Shown: positions 1-7,203 of the stretch, piece by piece
Position numbering within the stretch: position 1 is the stretch's first letter
Layout: each line of letters begins with the position of its first letter
Assembly (NCBI GenBank): GCA_910589095.1
Contig: CAJUSN010000005.1
Location: 23,314 to 40,784, forward strand
Length of the DNA stretch: 17,471 bases
Source: an uncultured Muribaculaceae bacterium
Lineage (GTDB): Bacteria; Bacteroidota; Bacteroidia; Bacteroidales; Muribaculaceae
Direction: 5' to 3'
Translations under genes and position numbers: made by a program
The notes under the pieces: generated by a model
The model's database searches: none
Told to the model about the DNA's origin: nothing
The model's input: the letters and a program-made list of their open reading frames with translations, nothing else

Positions 1-1119
1 GGCACGTGAAGCGATGTCGCGGGGGCAGAGGTTACCGAAGGCGGGATAGCGGCGTTCGAGATAGAAGTCGCGGTCCTCGTCGGGGATATCGGTGGGTTTC
101 TTTTTGCCGGCGCGGATGGCTTCGGCATCTTCTTTTTTCTTGGGCACCCAGATGCGGCCGTCGTTACGGAGCGATTCGCTCATGAGGGTGAGCTTTGACT
201 GGTCTTCTCCGTGAACGGGGATACAAGTGGGGTGGATCTGTGTGAAAGCGAGGTTAGAGAGGTAAGCGCCTTTCTTGAAAGCCTGGATGGCGGCGGAGCC
301 GTTGCAGCCCATGGCGTTGGTAGAGAGGAAGAAGGTACGTCCGTAACCGCCGGTTGCGAGAACCACAGCGTGGGCGGCGTAGCGTTCAAGCTCACCGGTG
401 ACGAGGTTGCGCACGATGATACCGCGGCAACGGCCGTCGACAATCACCAGGTCAAGCATCTCGCGGCGGTTGAAAGAGCGAACCTGGCCCTTTTCAATCT
501 GGCGGTTGAGCGATGCATAGGCACCGAGCAGGAGCTGCTGACCGGTCTGACCTTTGGCGTAGAATGTACGTGACACCTGCGCACCACCGAAAGAACGGTT
601 GGCGAGGAGACCGCCGTATTCGCGTGCGAAAGGCACACCCTGCTGCACGCACTGGTCTATGATGTTGTTCGACACTTCGGCAAGACGGTAAACGTTGGCT
701 TCGCGAGAACGGAAGTCGCCACCCTTGACGGTGTCGTAGAAAAGTCGGTAAACGGAGTCACCGTCGTTCTGGTAATCCTTGGCTGCGTTGATACCACCCT
801 GTGCGGCGATCGAGTGAGCACGGCGGGGTGAGTCCTGGATGCAGAAGTTCCATACGTTGAATCCGAGTTCGGCGAGAGTGGAAGCTGCGGAGGCACCTGC
901 CAGACCGGTACCCACCACGATGATGTCGAGGTGGCGTTTGTTGGCGGGGTTCACCAGCTTCTGATGTGCCTTGTAGTTGGTCCATTTCTCAGCGACAGGA
1001 CCTTCGGGGATTTTCGAGTCGATCTGAAACTCCGGAAGTTTTGAGCTCTCGATGTCGGCGTAATCCTTCATGATAGGGGTAGAGTCGATCATACCCTTTA
1101 CGTCTTCTAATTTGGCCAT
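1..1119 (-). CDS. frdA: Fumarate reductase/succinate dehydrogenase flavoprotein subunit, 3' part beyond window
   Basis: This is the catalytic FAD subunit that interconverts fumarate and succinate on the cytoplasmic face of the membrane. In anaerobic Bacteroidales it normally acts as the fumarate reductase ending the succinate pathway. I translated 373 residues from the ATG at 1119; the frame stays open to base 1, so the C-terminal part (the family is usually about 640 residues) is outside the window. Visible motifs are the dinucleotide-binding GTGLAG at residues 70-75, HSIAAQGG with the expected covalent-FAD histidine at 102, HPTCIP at 296-301 and a following RNDGR at 318-322. The start lies 14 bases after the stop of the cytochrome b gene, so the two are co-transcribed in the order frdC-frdA. 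An iron-sulphur subunit gene frdB would be expected next, beyond base 1. Frd versus Sdh naming cannot be settled from sequence. Confidence 0.97.
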   Translation of the reverse strand, partial: MAKLEDVKGMIDSTPIMKDYADIESSKLPEFQIDSKIPEGPVAEKWTNYKAHQKLVNPANKRHLDIIVVGTGLAGASAASTLAELGFNVWNFCIQDSPRRAHSIAAQGGINAAKDYQNDGDSVYRLFYDTVKGGDFRSREANVYRLAEVSNNIIDQCVQQGVPFAREYGGLLANRSFGGAQVSRTFYAKGQTGQQLLLGAYASLNRQIEKGQVRSFNRREMLDLVIVDGRCRGIIVRNLVTGELERYAAHAVVLATGGYGRTFFLSTNAMGCNGSAAIQAFKKGAYLSNLAFTQIHPTCIPVHGEDQSKLTLMSESLRNDGRIWVPKKKEDAEAIRAGKKKPTDIPDEDRDFYLERRYPAFGNLCPRDIASRA

Positions 1120-1133
1120 ATCTTTGAGATTGT

Positions 1134-2279
1134 TTAATTGATTGAATCGGTGTTGTTGGTTGTTTGTTCAGCTTCTGTTGCGGGAGCTTCTTCAGCGGCG
1201 GGAGCTGCCTGAGGAGCTTGCATTGCGGCAGGCATTGCGATCATCTGCTGAATCTGCATTGCCATGCTCTGGAGCTGCATGATGGACTGGTTGGTTCCCT
1301 GGAGGTCGGGGCACTGCTTGTTGAACGAAGCTATCACAGCGTTGGCTTTGTCAACGAAATCGGGACCGTTCTTCTCCATGAACTCGGTCTGAGTCTGCTG
1401 GGCTTTGGCCTGGAGCTGCTGCATGGCAGCCTGGTCGCCTGTGGCCTGGAGTTCCATGGCTTCGTTCTGGATGGCCGACATTGATTTCTGGAAATCACCC
1501 TGGAATGATTCTACGAGAGCGTCAGCTTCATTAGCCCAAGCTTCGGCATACTGCTCCTGGAGGTCGGTGTTGGTGAGGTAGTAGTTGTCGTTGGCGCGGA
1601 CGGTGAACACAACTGCCTGAGCGATGAAGAGAAGGACAACGATGGAGGTCCACCAGAGGCCGATTTTCTTGAGGCGGTTGATCCACACGTCATTGTTCCA
1701 ACCGCAGGACTGGAACATTGACCAGAATCCGTGGTTCATGTGGAACCAGAGGGCAACGAAACCGATGATGTAAACGATAGGAGTCCACACCTGCGAGAAA
1801 GCCATCTGCAGGAAGAGTGTACCCATAGCGGGCTGAACGGGCGCGCCGTTGAGCTGGGGAAGCACCGAAAGTTCGGCGTGGCGGAGTTCCTGCCACTGCA
1901 TCTTGGCCCAGAATTGGATGAGGTGAACCACCAGGAAGGCGAGTACAACGAGACCGAGCACAAGCATGTTTTGAGAAGACCACTCAACCTGAGGGGGCTT
2001 CGAAACCACGTTGTAGCGGTCGTTGCCGCGAGCCTTGCGGTTCTGAAGGGTGAGCCAGATGGCATAGATAATGTGGATGATGAAGAGCACAGCGAGGCCG
2101 GCTGAGGCGATCAACGCATACCAGTTGGCGCCCAGGAATTCGCAGACGTCATTGTAGGCAGCGGGGTTGAACAGCGCTACTGCATTCATCACCGCATGGA
2201 AGGTTACGAACAGGATGAGGCAAGCTCCGGTGATTGACATCACGAGCTTCCTACCCACGGATGAACATGTTAACCACAT
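1134..2279 (-). CDS. frdC: Fumarate reductase/succinate dehydrogenase cytochrome b subunit with long C-terminal tail
   Basis: This is the membrane anchor carrying the haems and exchanging electrons with menaquinone. Residues 1-228 match the five-helix, dihaem family (helices at roughly 15-35, 55-80, 105-125, 160-185 and 205-227). Histidines at 28, 69, 119 and 180 are placed as expected for the four haem ligands. The start MWLTCSSVGRKLVMS fits the family N-terminus. Most relatives end at about 225-235 residues, but this protein has 381. Residues about 235-350 are rich in Gln, Ala, Met and Glu and look helical or coiled-coil, followed by a low-complexity Ala/Pro/Glu end. With five helices and a cytoplasmic N-terminus the tail should be periplasmic (inference). 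It is first in the operon, 14 bases before frdA. Confidence 0.96.
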   Translation of the reverse strand: MWLTCSSVGRKLVMSITGACLILFVTFHAVMNAVALFNPAAYNDVCEFLGANWYALIASAGLAVLFIIHIIYAIWLTLQNRKARGNDRYNVVSKPPQVEWSSQNMLVLGLVVLAFLVVHLIQFWAKMQWQELRHAELSVLPQLNGAPVQPAMGTLFLQMAFSQVWTPIVYIIGFVALWFHMNHGFWSMFQSCGWNNDVWINRLKKIGLWWTSIVVLLFIAQAVVFTVRANDNYYLTNTDLQEQYAEAWANEADALVESFQGDFQKSMSAIQNEAMELQATGDQAAMQQLQAKAQQTQTEFMEKNGPDFVDKANAVIASFNKQCPDLQGTNQSIMQLQSMAMQIQQMIAMPAAMQAPQAAPAAEEAPATEAEQTTNNTDSIN

Positions 2280-2343
2280 AGCAGTTAGGGATTTAATATT
2301 GATATAAAATTAGTATGTAAAATACAAGGTTGATATTCCTACG

Positions 2344-2375
2344 CAAAATTAAAAGAAATTAACCATTCCCGCAAA
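2344..2375 (-). promoter_or_regulatory. Bacteroides-type promoter of frdCA
   Basis: Reading the minus strand there is TTTG (2372-2375), exactly 20 bases, then TAATTTTG (2344-2351). This matches the Bacteroidetes -33/-7 consensus TTTG...TAnnTTTG. Transcription would start near 2337, giving a leader of about 55-60 bases before the cytochrome b ATG at 2279. Confidence 0.8.
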
Positions 2376-2423
2376 TTTTTTTCAATTTACGCTTGCGGTG
2401 AGGCTTAGGAGGTGGAAAATAAC

Positions 2424-2466
2424 GGCGCGCCCCGTCAGACGGCTCTTTGTCCTGACGGGGCGCGTG
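2424..2466 (-). terminator. GC-rich hairpin terminator after the sulfatase gene
   Basis: A perfect 13-bp inverted repeat (CGCGCCCCGTCAG at 2426-2438, its complement at 2452-2464) with a 13-base loop lies 24 bases past the sulfatase stop. On the minus strand it is followed by a modest T-rich stretch (TTATTTT). It separates the sulfatase unit from the frd promoter. Confidence 0.75.
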
Positions 2467-2489
2467 GTCATTATGTGGTGATGATCAGA

Positions 2490-4028
2490 TCACGGGATTG
2501 TAACTTGGAAGATGTCGTTGGGGGTGTGCTCATCGCGGCATATCTGCTTGAGTTCCTCAACTATGTCGGGGTACTGCGCAGCCACGTCGTTGTCCTCGTG
2601 GATATCGGTTGCAAGGTCGTAGAGCTTGCAGTTGCCATTCTGAACAACGAGTTTCCAGTCGCCTTTTCTCACACCAAGCATGTTGGTTTCATGGAACTCC
2701 CAGTAAAGGTGGTCATGTTTCTGCTGGGTGCCTTCTCCAACAAGAGTGGGATAGATGGAGATGCCGTCGAACCAATCGTTTTCCACGTTCTTGTTGCGGA
2801 AATTTTCCTCGTAGTTCTCGATTCCGGCAATGTCGCAGAATGTGGCCATGAGGTCATAGAACGCAAACATGTGGTCATTGTCGGTTCCGGCAGCAACTTT
2901 GCCCGGCCAACGCACTATGAAGGGTATGCGGATACCGCCTTCGTAAGTGGAGCGTTTGAGGCCCTGGAGAAGGCCGTCACGGTTGAAGAAAGGCTGGTCG
3001 GCGCCCCCCTCTTCGTGAGGGCCGTTGTCGGATGTGAAGATAACAACTGTATTTTCGTCAAGTCCCTTTTCCTTGAGCTTGTCGAGGATTTCGCCCACTT
3101 GCTTGTCAAGACGGGTGATCATACCGGCAAACTGGGCGTGGGCATGGGAGGTGGGGTTGTAACGCGACCCTTGGTCGCCGCCATAGGTTTTTTCTTCGCA
3201 GTCGCAGAATTGATCAACGTAGGCCTGATAGATTTCATCGTCGGGCTGGGCGAGCTCGGCATGGGGGAGGGTGTAGGTGAAAATGCCGAGGAAGGGCTGG
3301 TCGGCCGACTGGTCGTCGAGCCATTCAAGGGCTTTCTCGTGGATGAGGTCGGCGGAGTACTGGGTGCGGTTGAGGTAGTCGTTGCCATACATCTTATGGT
3401 TGATGTTCTCCTCGAGGGTTACGCGCTTCACTTCGGTGTCTCCGCGCTTGCTGCTGTACTCGTTGAGGAAGTTGGGGTAGTAAAGGTGGGCCTGGAATTG
3501 GCAGATGTATCCATAGTATTCGTCAATGCCACGTTTGTCGGGGGTGGAGGCGGATCCTTCATAACCTCCGGCCCATTTTCCGAACATACCGGTGGTGTAG
3601 CCGTTGGCTTTGAATATCTCGGGGATTATCACGTGATCAGGATCGTAGGGGTGCTGGCCTACGAGGGAGTAGTCAGTGTTCACGCCATAGGTCATGTTGA
3701 GATTGCCGGAGTTCCAATACTCCTTGTTACCACGCACCAGGGTGTGGCCCGAGTGTTGGCCGGTCATGAATGTGGCACGCGAGGGGGCCGAAACGGGGCT
3801 TCCAGCATAAGCTTGTGTGAAGCGCATTCCTTCGGCTGCCATACGGTCTATGCGTGGAGTGGCTATGAGTTTCTGGCCGTAGCAACCAAGGTCGCCATAG
3901 CCCATGTCGTCACACATAATATAGATAATGTTGGGGCGCTTGGCCTTGGTTTGCTGGGCATTGGCCTGGGCGGTAACGGCAAGGGCCCCGAGTCCGCAGA
4001 AAAGGTATTTTGAGTTGATTGTCATCAT
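2490..4028 (-). CDS. Secreted Ser-type sulfatase (arylsulfatase A-like, S1 family)
   Basis: This enzyme should hydrolyse sulfate esters, probably on host or dietary glycans, in the periplasm or outside the cell. It has 512 residues, with a signal peptide ending near ANA at about residue 24. The metal-binding DD is at 40-41. The sulfatase signature SAPSR (80-84) has serine at the formylglycine position, so activity requires an anaerobic maturase (anSME), which is not in the window. A second metal motif, SDNG, is at 333-336, and a candidate active-site histidine is in LPHAEL at about 256. The usual GKWH motif reads GKWAGG (150-155), so its histidine is absent; some S1 subfamilies vary here. The gene lies 22 bases after the GEVED protein gene on the same strand, so the two form an operon. 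There is no SusC/SusD pair nearby, and the substrate cannot be told. MMT gives two adjacent possible starts. Confidence 0.95.
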   Translation of the reverse strand: MMTINSKYLFCGLGALAVTAQANAQQTKAKRPNIIYIMCDDMGYGDLGCYGQKLIATPRIDRMAAEGMRFTQAYAGSPVSAPSRATFMTGQHSGHTLVRGNKEYWNSGNLNMTYGVNTDYSLVGQHPYDPDHVIIPEIFKANGYTTGMFGKWAGGYEGSASTPDKRGIDEYYGYICQFQAHLYYPNFLNEYSSKRGDTEVKRVTLEENINHKMYGNDYLNRTQYSADLIHEKALEWLDDQSADQPFLGIFTYTLPHAELAQPDDEIYQAYVDQFCDCEEKTYGGDQGSRYNPTSHAHAQFAGMITRLDKQVGEILDKLKEKGLDENTVVIFTSDNGPHEEGGADQPFFNRDGLLQGLKRSTYEGGIRIPFIVRWPGKVAAGTDNDHMFAFYDLMATFCDIAGIENYEENFRNKNVENDWFDGISIYPTLVGEGTQQKHDHLYWEFHETNMLGVRKGDWKLVVQNGNCKLYDLATDIHEDNDVAAQYPDIVEELKQICRDEHTPNDIFQVTIP

Positions 4029-4050
4029 GATTGATTATTGGTGAGGTGTG

Positions 4051-5961
4051 TTAGTGTAGTGTTACTTTTGAAGTAGCTGAGCCTGTGGCGGTGATGGCTT
4101 TAACGATGTAGATGCCGGAGGGCATAGTTGATGCATCAAGTGTGTTGCATCCGTTGCCGCTGAGCTTCAGTGAGCCGTCAAGGCCAAAGATGAGGATGAG
4201 GCGCACATCGGTCGCAGCGTTTACATTGATTATGCGGCCGTCAACGTTGATTGAGGCGGAGTTGTCAGGGGTATCGATGGTCACCCGGTCGATGGCGGAG
4301 AGTTCCTCGAGGTTGGGCGAGAATACGGCCACGAAAGTGCGCGGAGTGCATGCCGGTGCTATTTCGCAGGATGCTTCAAGCGAGTGCACGCGGGTCTTTT
4401 CCTGCCAGTAAAGGAAGGTGGAGGTTCCGAGGGCTGTGGCCGATGCCATATTGGTGGCTTCGTCGTAGGTCGCGGTACCGCGGTTCTCGGCGTTGGGTTT
4501 TACAGTGGGAGCAATCTGGGCGCCGCTGGCGTCGACTACGTTGATGAAGAGGTCGATTACCTGACCGTTTACATCGTCGTCGGCTTCAATGAGGCCGTTG
4601 TCGGTAAGACGGATGCGCATGCGCGATTCACCGAGGACAGCATCGTTGGGGACTGTGATGGTGGCATTCATGTCTTGTTCACCTGTGATTTCCTGAGATG
4701 CTTCGAAATATCCGTCGCGGTCCCAGTCAAAATAAAGGAATGTGCGGAGTCCGTCAGTGGGTGCTTTGCTAAGGCTTATGGCCACATTGAAGTCGCCGGG
4801 AGTCACTGTTGCGTGGTCGCGGCTCAACATAGTGTAGCGTTCGGTGGGCTTGGCCGCCTGAGGATATGTGATGGCGGTGCCGTCGCTGGTTGCCATGGGG
4901 TAGTGGAGGTCGGCGAAGCCTTGGATGGAGCTCACGGTAGCGGAGGTCACGTAGATGGAACCGAGATTACCGCAGGGGAATGTGTAGAGCTGAGATGCAA
5001 GTGCAAAGGCGTTGCGTGAACGGAAGTTGCTGAATAGAAATTCGGTGGCGCCTCCTAATGAGATAGGATTGTTTTCAGTGTCAACGAAAGAATAGAGGCC
5101 TTGGGTTTCGCCGCGGGTCACAACATATTTGGCACCTCCGTTGATGGGGGTGTCGTTTTCCGCTTCTACAATCTGGTAGCCACCATCGGCGTTGCTTGTG
5201 CCAACGAAGTACCATTTCGCTGCGGGATCGGGGCGCTTGGCAATCCATTGCATGTTGTTGTCGAGAACTTGGTTGTCGGGACTCTGGATGTAATAGAATG
5301 AAGATGCCTGACCGATGGCTGCCGCGGGTTCGAAGGGGCGAACTTCCGGTTCGGGGGTGTTGAAGCGGATTGATGATAGCCCGAAGAAGCATCCTTCATT
5401 GCTGGTGCCCTTGGTTATGGTGACTTTCAGCGTCAGAGGAGATGACGGGGTGGCGGGTTCGTCAGCCTGAATGGTCCACACTTGGTGACGTTCGGCGCCA
5501 CTGGTGTTCACATTTTTGGCTATGTCGATATCATCGAGTGAGCCGAATGTGGTGCCATTGAACTGGGCGGTCACGTTGAATTGGCGCGACTTGTTGTCAT
5601 CGGATTGCTGATAAGCACCTCCCGAGTTGAGGGCGTGGATGTCGAAGTTGAGGTCTTCAACGGTGAATGATGAGGGAAGCCCGGTGAGTTCAAACTCCAA
5701 TGTGATTGTTGGGGATGAGTTGCCGTTTACGTCGGGGCACAGGATGGTTGGTGTGACGCTGGCGGTGGAGTTCTTGAATTGATGTGAGGCTGATTTGAGC
5801 GTAGCAGTCACACCGTCTATGCCTGTGGCGGTGGTTGTGACGGATGACGCTGCTGTGCCGGTGCGTCTGAAAGTCAATTCAAGCACGTCGGCCGCTTCGG
5901 CCGCAGGTGCTGTGAGAAGCAGCCCAAAAGCTAAGCAGGACAAGAGTTTTTTTAATGACAT
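4051..5961 (-). CDS. Secreted multidomain protein with GEVED-like domain and T9SS-type C-terminal tail
   Basis: A 636-residue exported protein. The signal peptide is MSLKKLLSCLAFGLLLTAPA with cleavage near AEA at 23. Residues about 25-202 look like a beta-sandwich, and 218-380 an uncharacterised, possibly lectin-like region (FYYIQSPDNQVLDNNMQW). Residues 385-477 form a GEVED-type domain, with FDWDRDGYFE at 411-420 and the ending RMRIRLTDNG...DLFINVV. About 485-550 resembles a Gly/Trp bacterial repeat, and 555-636 is a T9SS type A-like sorting tail (LDASTMPSGIYIVKA). GEVED domains are usually adhesive or carbohydrate-associated, with no known catalysis. It is the first gene of a unit with the sulfatase, so it may help hold or position a sulfated glycan at the cell surface; that is inference. 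I do not recognise a named homologue. Confidence 0.9.
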   Translation of the reverse strand: MSLKKLLSCLAFGLLLTAPAAEAADVLELTFRRTGTAASSVTTTATGIDGVTATLKSASHQFKNSTASVTPTILCPDVNGNSSPTITLEFELTGLPSSFTVEDLNFDIHALNSGGAYQQSDDNKSRQFNVTAQFNGTTFGSLDDIDIAKNVNTSGAERHQVWTIQADEPATPSSPLTLKVTITKGTSNEGCFFGLSSIRFNTPEPEVRPFEPAAAIGQASSFYYIQSPDNQVLDNNMQWIAKRPDPAAKWYFVGTSNADGGYQIVEAENDTPINGGAKYVVTRGETQGLYSFVDTENNPISLGGATEFLFSNFRSRNAFALASQLYTFPCGNLGSIYVTSATVSSIQGFADLHYPMATSDGTAITYPQAAKPTERYTMLSRDHATVTPGDFNVAISLSKAPTDGLRTFLYFDWDRDGYFEASQEITGEQDMNATITVPNDAVLGESRMRIRLTDNGLIEADDDVNGQVIDLFINVVDASGAQIAPTVKPNAENRGTATYDEATNMASATALGTSTFLYWQEKTRVHSLEASCEIAPACTPRTFVAVFSPNLEELSAIDRVTIDTPDNSASINVDGRIINVNAATDVRLILIFGLDGSLKLSGNGCNTLDASTMPSGIYIVKAITATGSATSKVTLH

Positions 5962-6012
5962 GAGGATTTGTGATTTTGTTTGATTGGGAACTGGTGATTA
6001 GTTATTACCACA

Positions 6013-6043
6013 CAAAAATAGCAAAATTTAACCATCCTCCAAA
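6013..6043 (-). promoter_or_regulatory. Bacteroides-type promoter of the GEVED protein-sulfatase operon
   Basis: The minus strand reads TTTG (6040-6043), 19 bases, then TATTTTTG (6013-6020), a full match to the -33/-7 consensus. The start of transcription would be near 6006, about 45 bases before the ATG at 5961. Confidence 0.78.
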
Positions 6044-6356
6044 ATTGTGTCGCTTGCCGTAGTTGCTTGGTTCTCTGATTTTAACGGACCAATTTAAGGG
6101 GTGTTTGTGGCGATGAAGATTTTATTACGGATTGATTGTTATCGGCAGATTCAAAATATATCGTGACCAAACATGGATTTAAATGGATAAGATTGACTAT
6201 ATGGAGCTCAGGGAAAGGTGGGTGAATCTCATTGGTTTTGGGGATTTGGAAAAAATTGAATTGAATATTTTTTTAACACTTCAATCTATTTCGCGTAGGG
6301 CGGTACGTGTTGTCGGCCGGGCTACATGTGAGGCGTACAGCTACGATGAGGGTTGA
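6044..6356. other. Intergenic stretch with no recognised feature
   Basis: AT-rich spacer between the GEVED operon promoter and the tRNA terminator. I found no ORF with coding character, no strong hairpin and no -33/-7 pair clearly pointing at a gene. Confidence 0.5.
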
Positions 6357-6408
6357 AATTAAAAAAAGAATGAGTAACGGAAGACGAATCTTCACAATTA
6401 CTCATTCT
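6357..6408 (-). terminator. Intrinsic terminator of tRNA-Asp
   Basis: On the minus strand an 11-bp stem (AGAATGAGTAA at 6398-6408 paired with 6367-6377) encloses an inner GAAGA-TTCG-TCTTC hairpin. That inner hairpin carries a stable UUCG tetraloop, and the outer stem is followed by a run of seven T. It begins 13 bases after the tRNA end. Confidence 0.92.
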
Positions 6409-6421
6409 CCTCTCTCCTCGG

Positions 6422-6495
6422 CGGTGCGGACGGGACTCGAACCCGCGACCCCCTGCGTGACAGGCAGGTATTCTAACCAGCTGAACTACCGCACC
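6422..6495 (-). tRNA. tRNA-Asp (anticodon GTC)
   Basis: The minus strand folds as a complete cloverleaf: acceptor GGTGCGG/CCGCACC, D stem GTTC/GAAT, anticodon stem CCTGC/GCAGG with loop CTGTCAC (anticodon GTC), and T stem GCGGG/CCCGT with TTCGAGT. The discriminator base is G, as expected for Asp. CCA is not encoded (CCG follows). It has its own promoter and terminator, so it is a single-gene unit. Confidence 0.98.
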
Positions 6496-6540
6496 TTGAT
6501 TTTTGAGATTTTCAAGTGGCTCTCTTGCCGTTTTGCGGTG

Positions 6541-6572
6541 CAAAGTTAAGGCGACTTTTTGGTTTGTGCAAA
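6541..6572 (-). promoter_or_regulatory. Bacteroides-type promoter of tRNA-Asp
   Basis: TTTG (6569-6572), 20 bases, TAACTTTG (6541-6548) on the minus strand; predicted start near 6533, about 38 bases before the mature tRNA 5' end. Confidence 0.8.
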
Positions 6573-6706
6573 TTTTTCACCAACTTTTTTCAAAATATTT
6601 TTTGCAAGAATGGCTTTGGAAAGGCTTTTTAGGGCGATATATTGTAAATAGTCAATGTGTTATGGGGCGATGAAAAAAATGATGGTGACGGGCGAAAAAA
6701 AATTTG

Positions 6707-6714
6707 TAACTTTG
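6707..6714 (+). promoter_or_regulatory. Probable -7 box of umuDC
   Basis: TAACTTTG lies only eight bases before the umuD ATG, with no convincing TTTG 19-20 bases upstream. If it is used, the mRNA would have almost no leader. I saw no obvious LexA-type palindrome nearby. Confidence 0.5.
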
Positions 6715-6722
6715 CGTTTGCT

Positions 6723-7175
6723 ATGAAGAAATCCTCACCCTCGCTACAATTATTTCGTGCCGACGTGTCGACAGAACTTGAGCTTGTCTATGCCGATGCG
6801 GGCATCCGGGCCGGTTTTCCGAGTCCGGCGCAAGACTACATTACCGAAACCATTGACCTGAACCGTGACTTGATCCGTCATCCCGTGGCCACGTTTTATG
6901 GCCGCGTTGTGGGCGACTCTATGATAGAGGAGGGGATTGAGGAGGACGACATTCTCGTCATTGACCGTGCCCTCGAACCGCAGAATGGTGATCTGGCCGT
7001 GTGCTGCCTTGATGGAGAGTTCACATTGAAGCGCCTTGAGATAACCCCGGAAGGCAATATCTATCTCGTGCCCTCCAATCGCCGCTACAAGCCCATCCTT
7101 GTCACCGAAGGAAACGAATTGGTGATATGGGGCATTGTTACCTATACAATAAAGGCCAACCGCAGGCGCCGATAA
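6723..7175 (+). CDS. umuD: UmuD, self-cleaving subunit of translesion DNA polymerase V
   Basis: UmuD is a LexA-like protein that cleaves itself after DNA damage; UmuD' then joins UmuC to form polymerase V. The 150-residue product aligns throughout with E. coli UmuD as I recall it: cleavage site Ala30-Gly31 in AGFPSPAQDY, catalytic Ser66 in GDSM and Lys103 in DGEFTLK. The Ser-Lys spacing of 37 equals that of the E. coli enzyme (60 and 97). The frame is open further upstream, from 6657, but the start at 6723 was chosen because homology begins just after it, a -7 box lies at 6707, and the upstream codons look non-coding. There is no N-terminal DNA-binding domain, which excludes LexA itself. umuC follows after 28 bases, so the pair is an operon. 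Confidence 0.95.
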   Translation: MKKSSPSLQLFRADVSTELELVYADAGIRAGFPSPAQDYITETIDLNRDLIRHPVATFYGRVVGDSMIEEGIEEDDILVIDRALEPQNGDLAVCCLDGEFTLKRLEITPEGNIYLVPSNRRYKPILVTEGNELVIWGIVTYTIKANRRRR

Positions 7176-7203
7176 TGGATAATGATAATAAGGGAGTGTA
7201 ACT

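Noticed and set aside
2412..4013. A 533-codon open frame on the plus strand opposite the sulfatase
   Set aside because: It is the antisense shadow of a clear sulfatase; the protein is Val/Gly-rich with no recognisable domain, caused by codon bias of the true gene.
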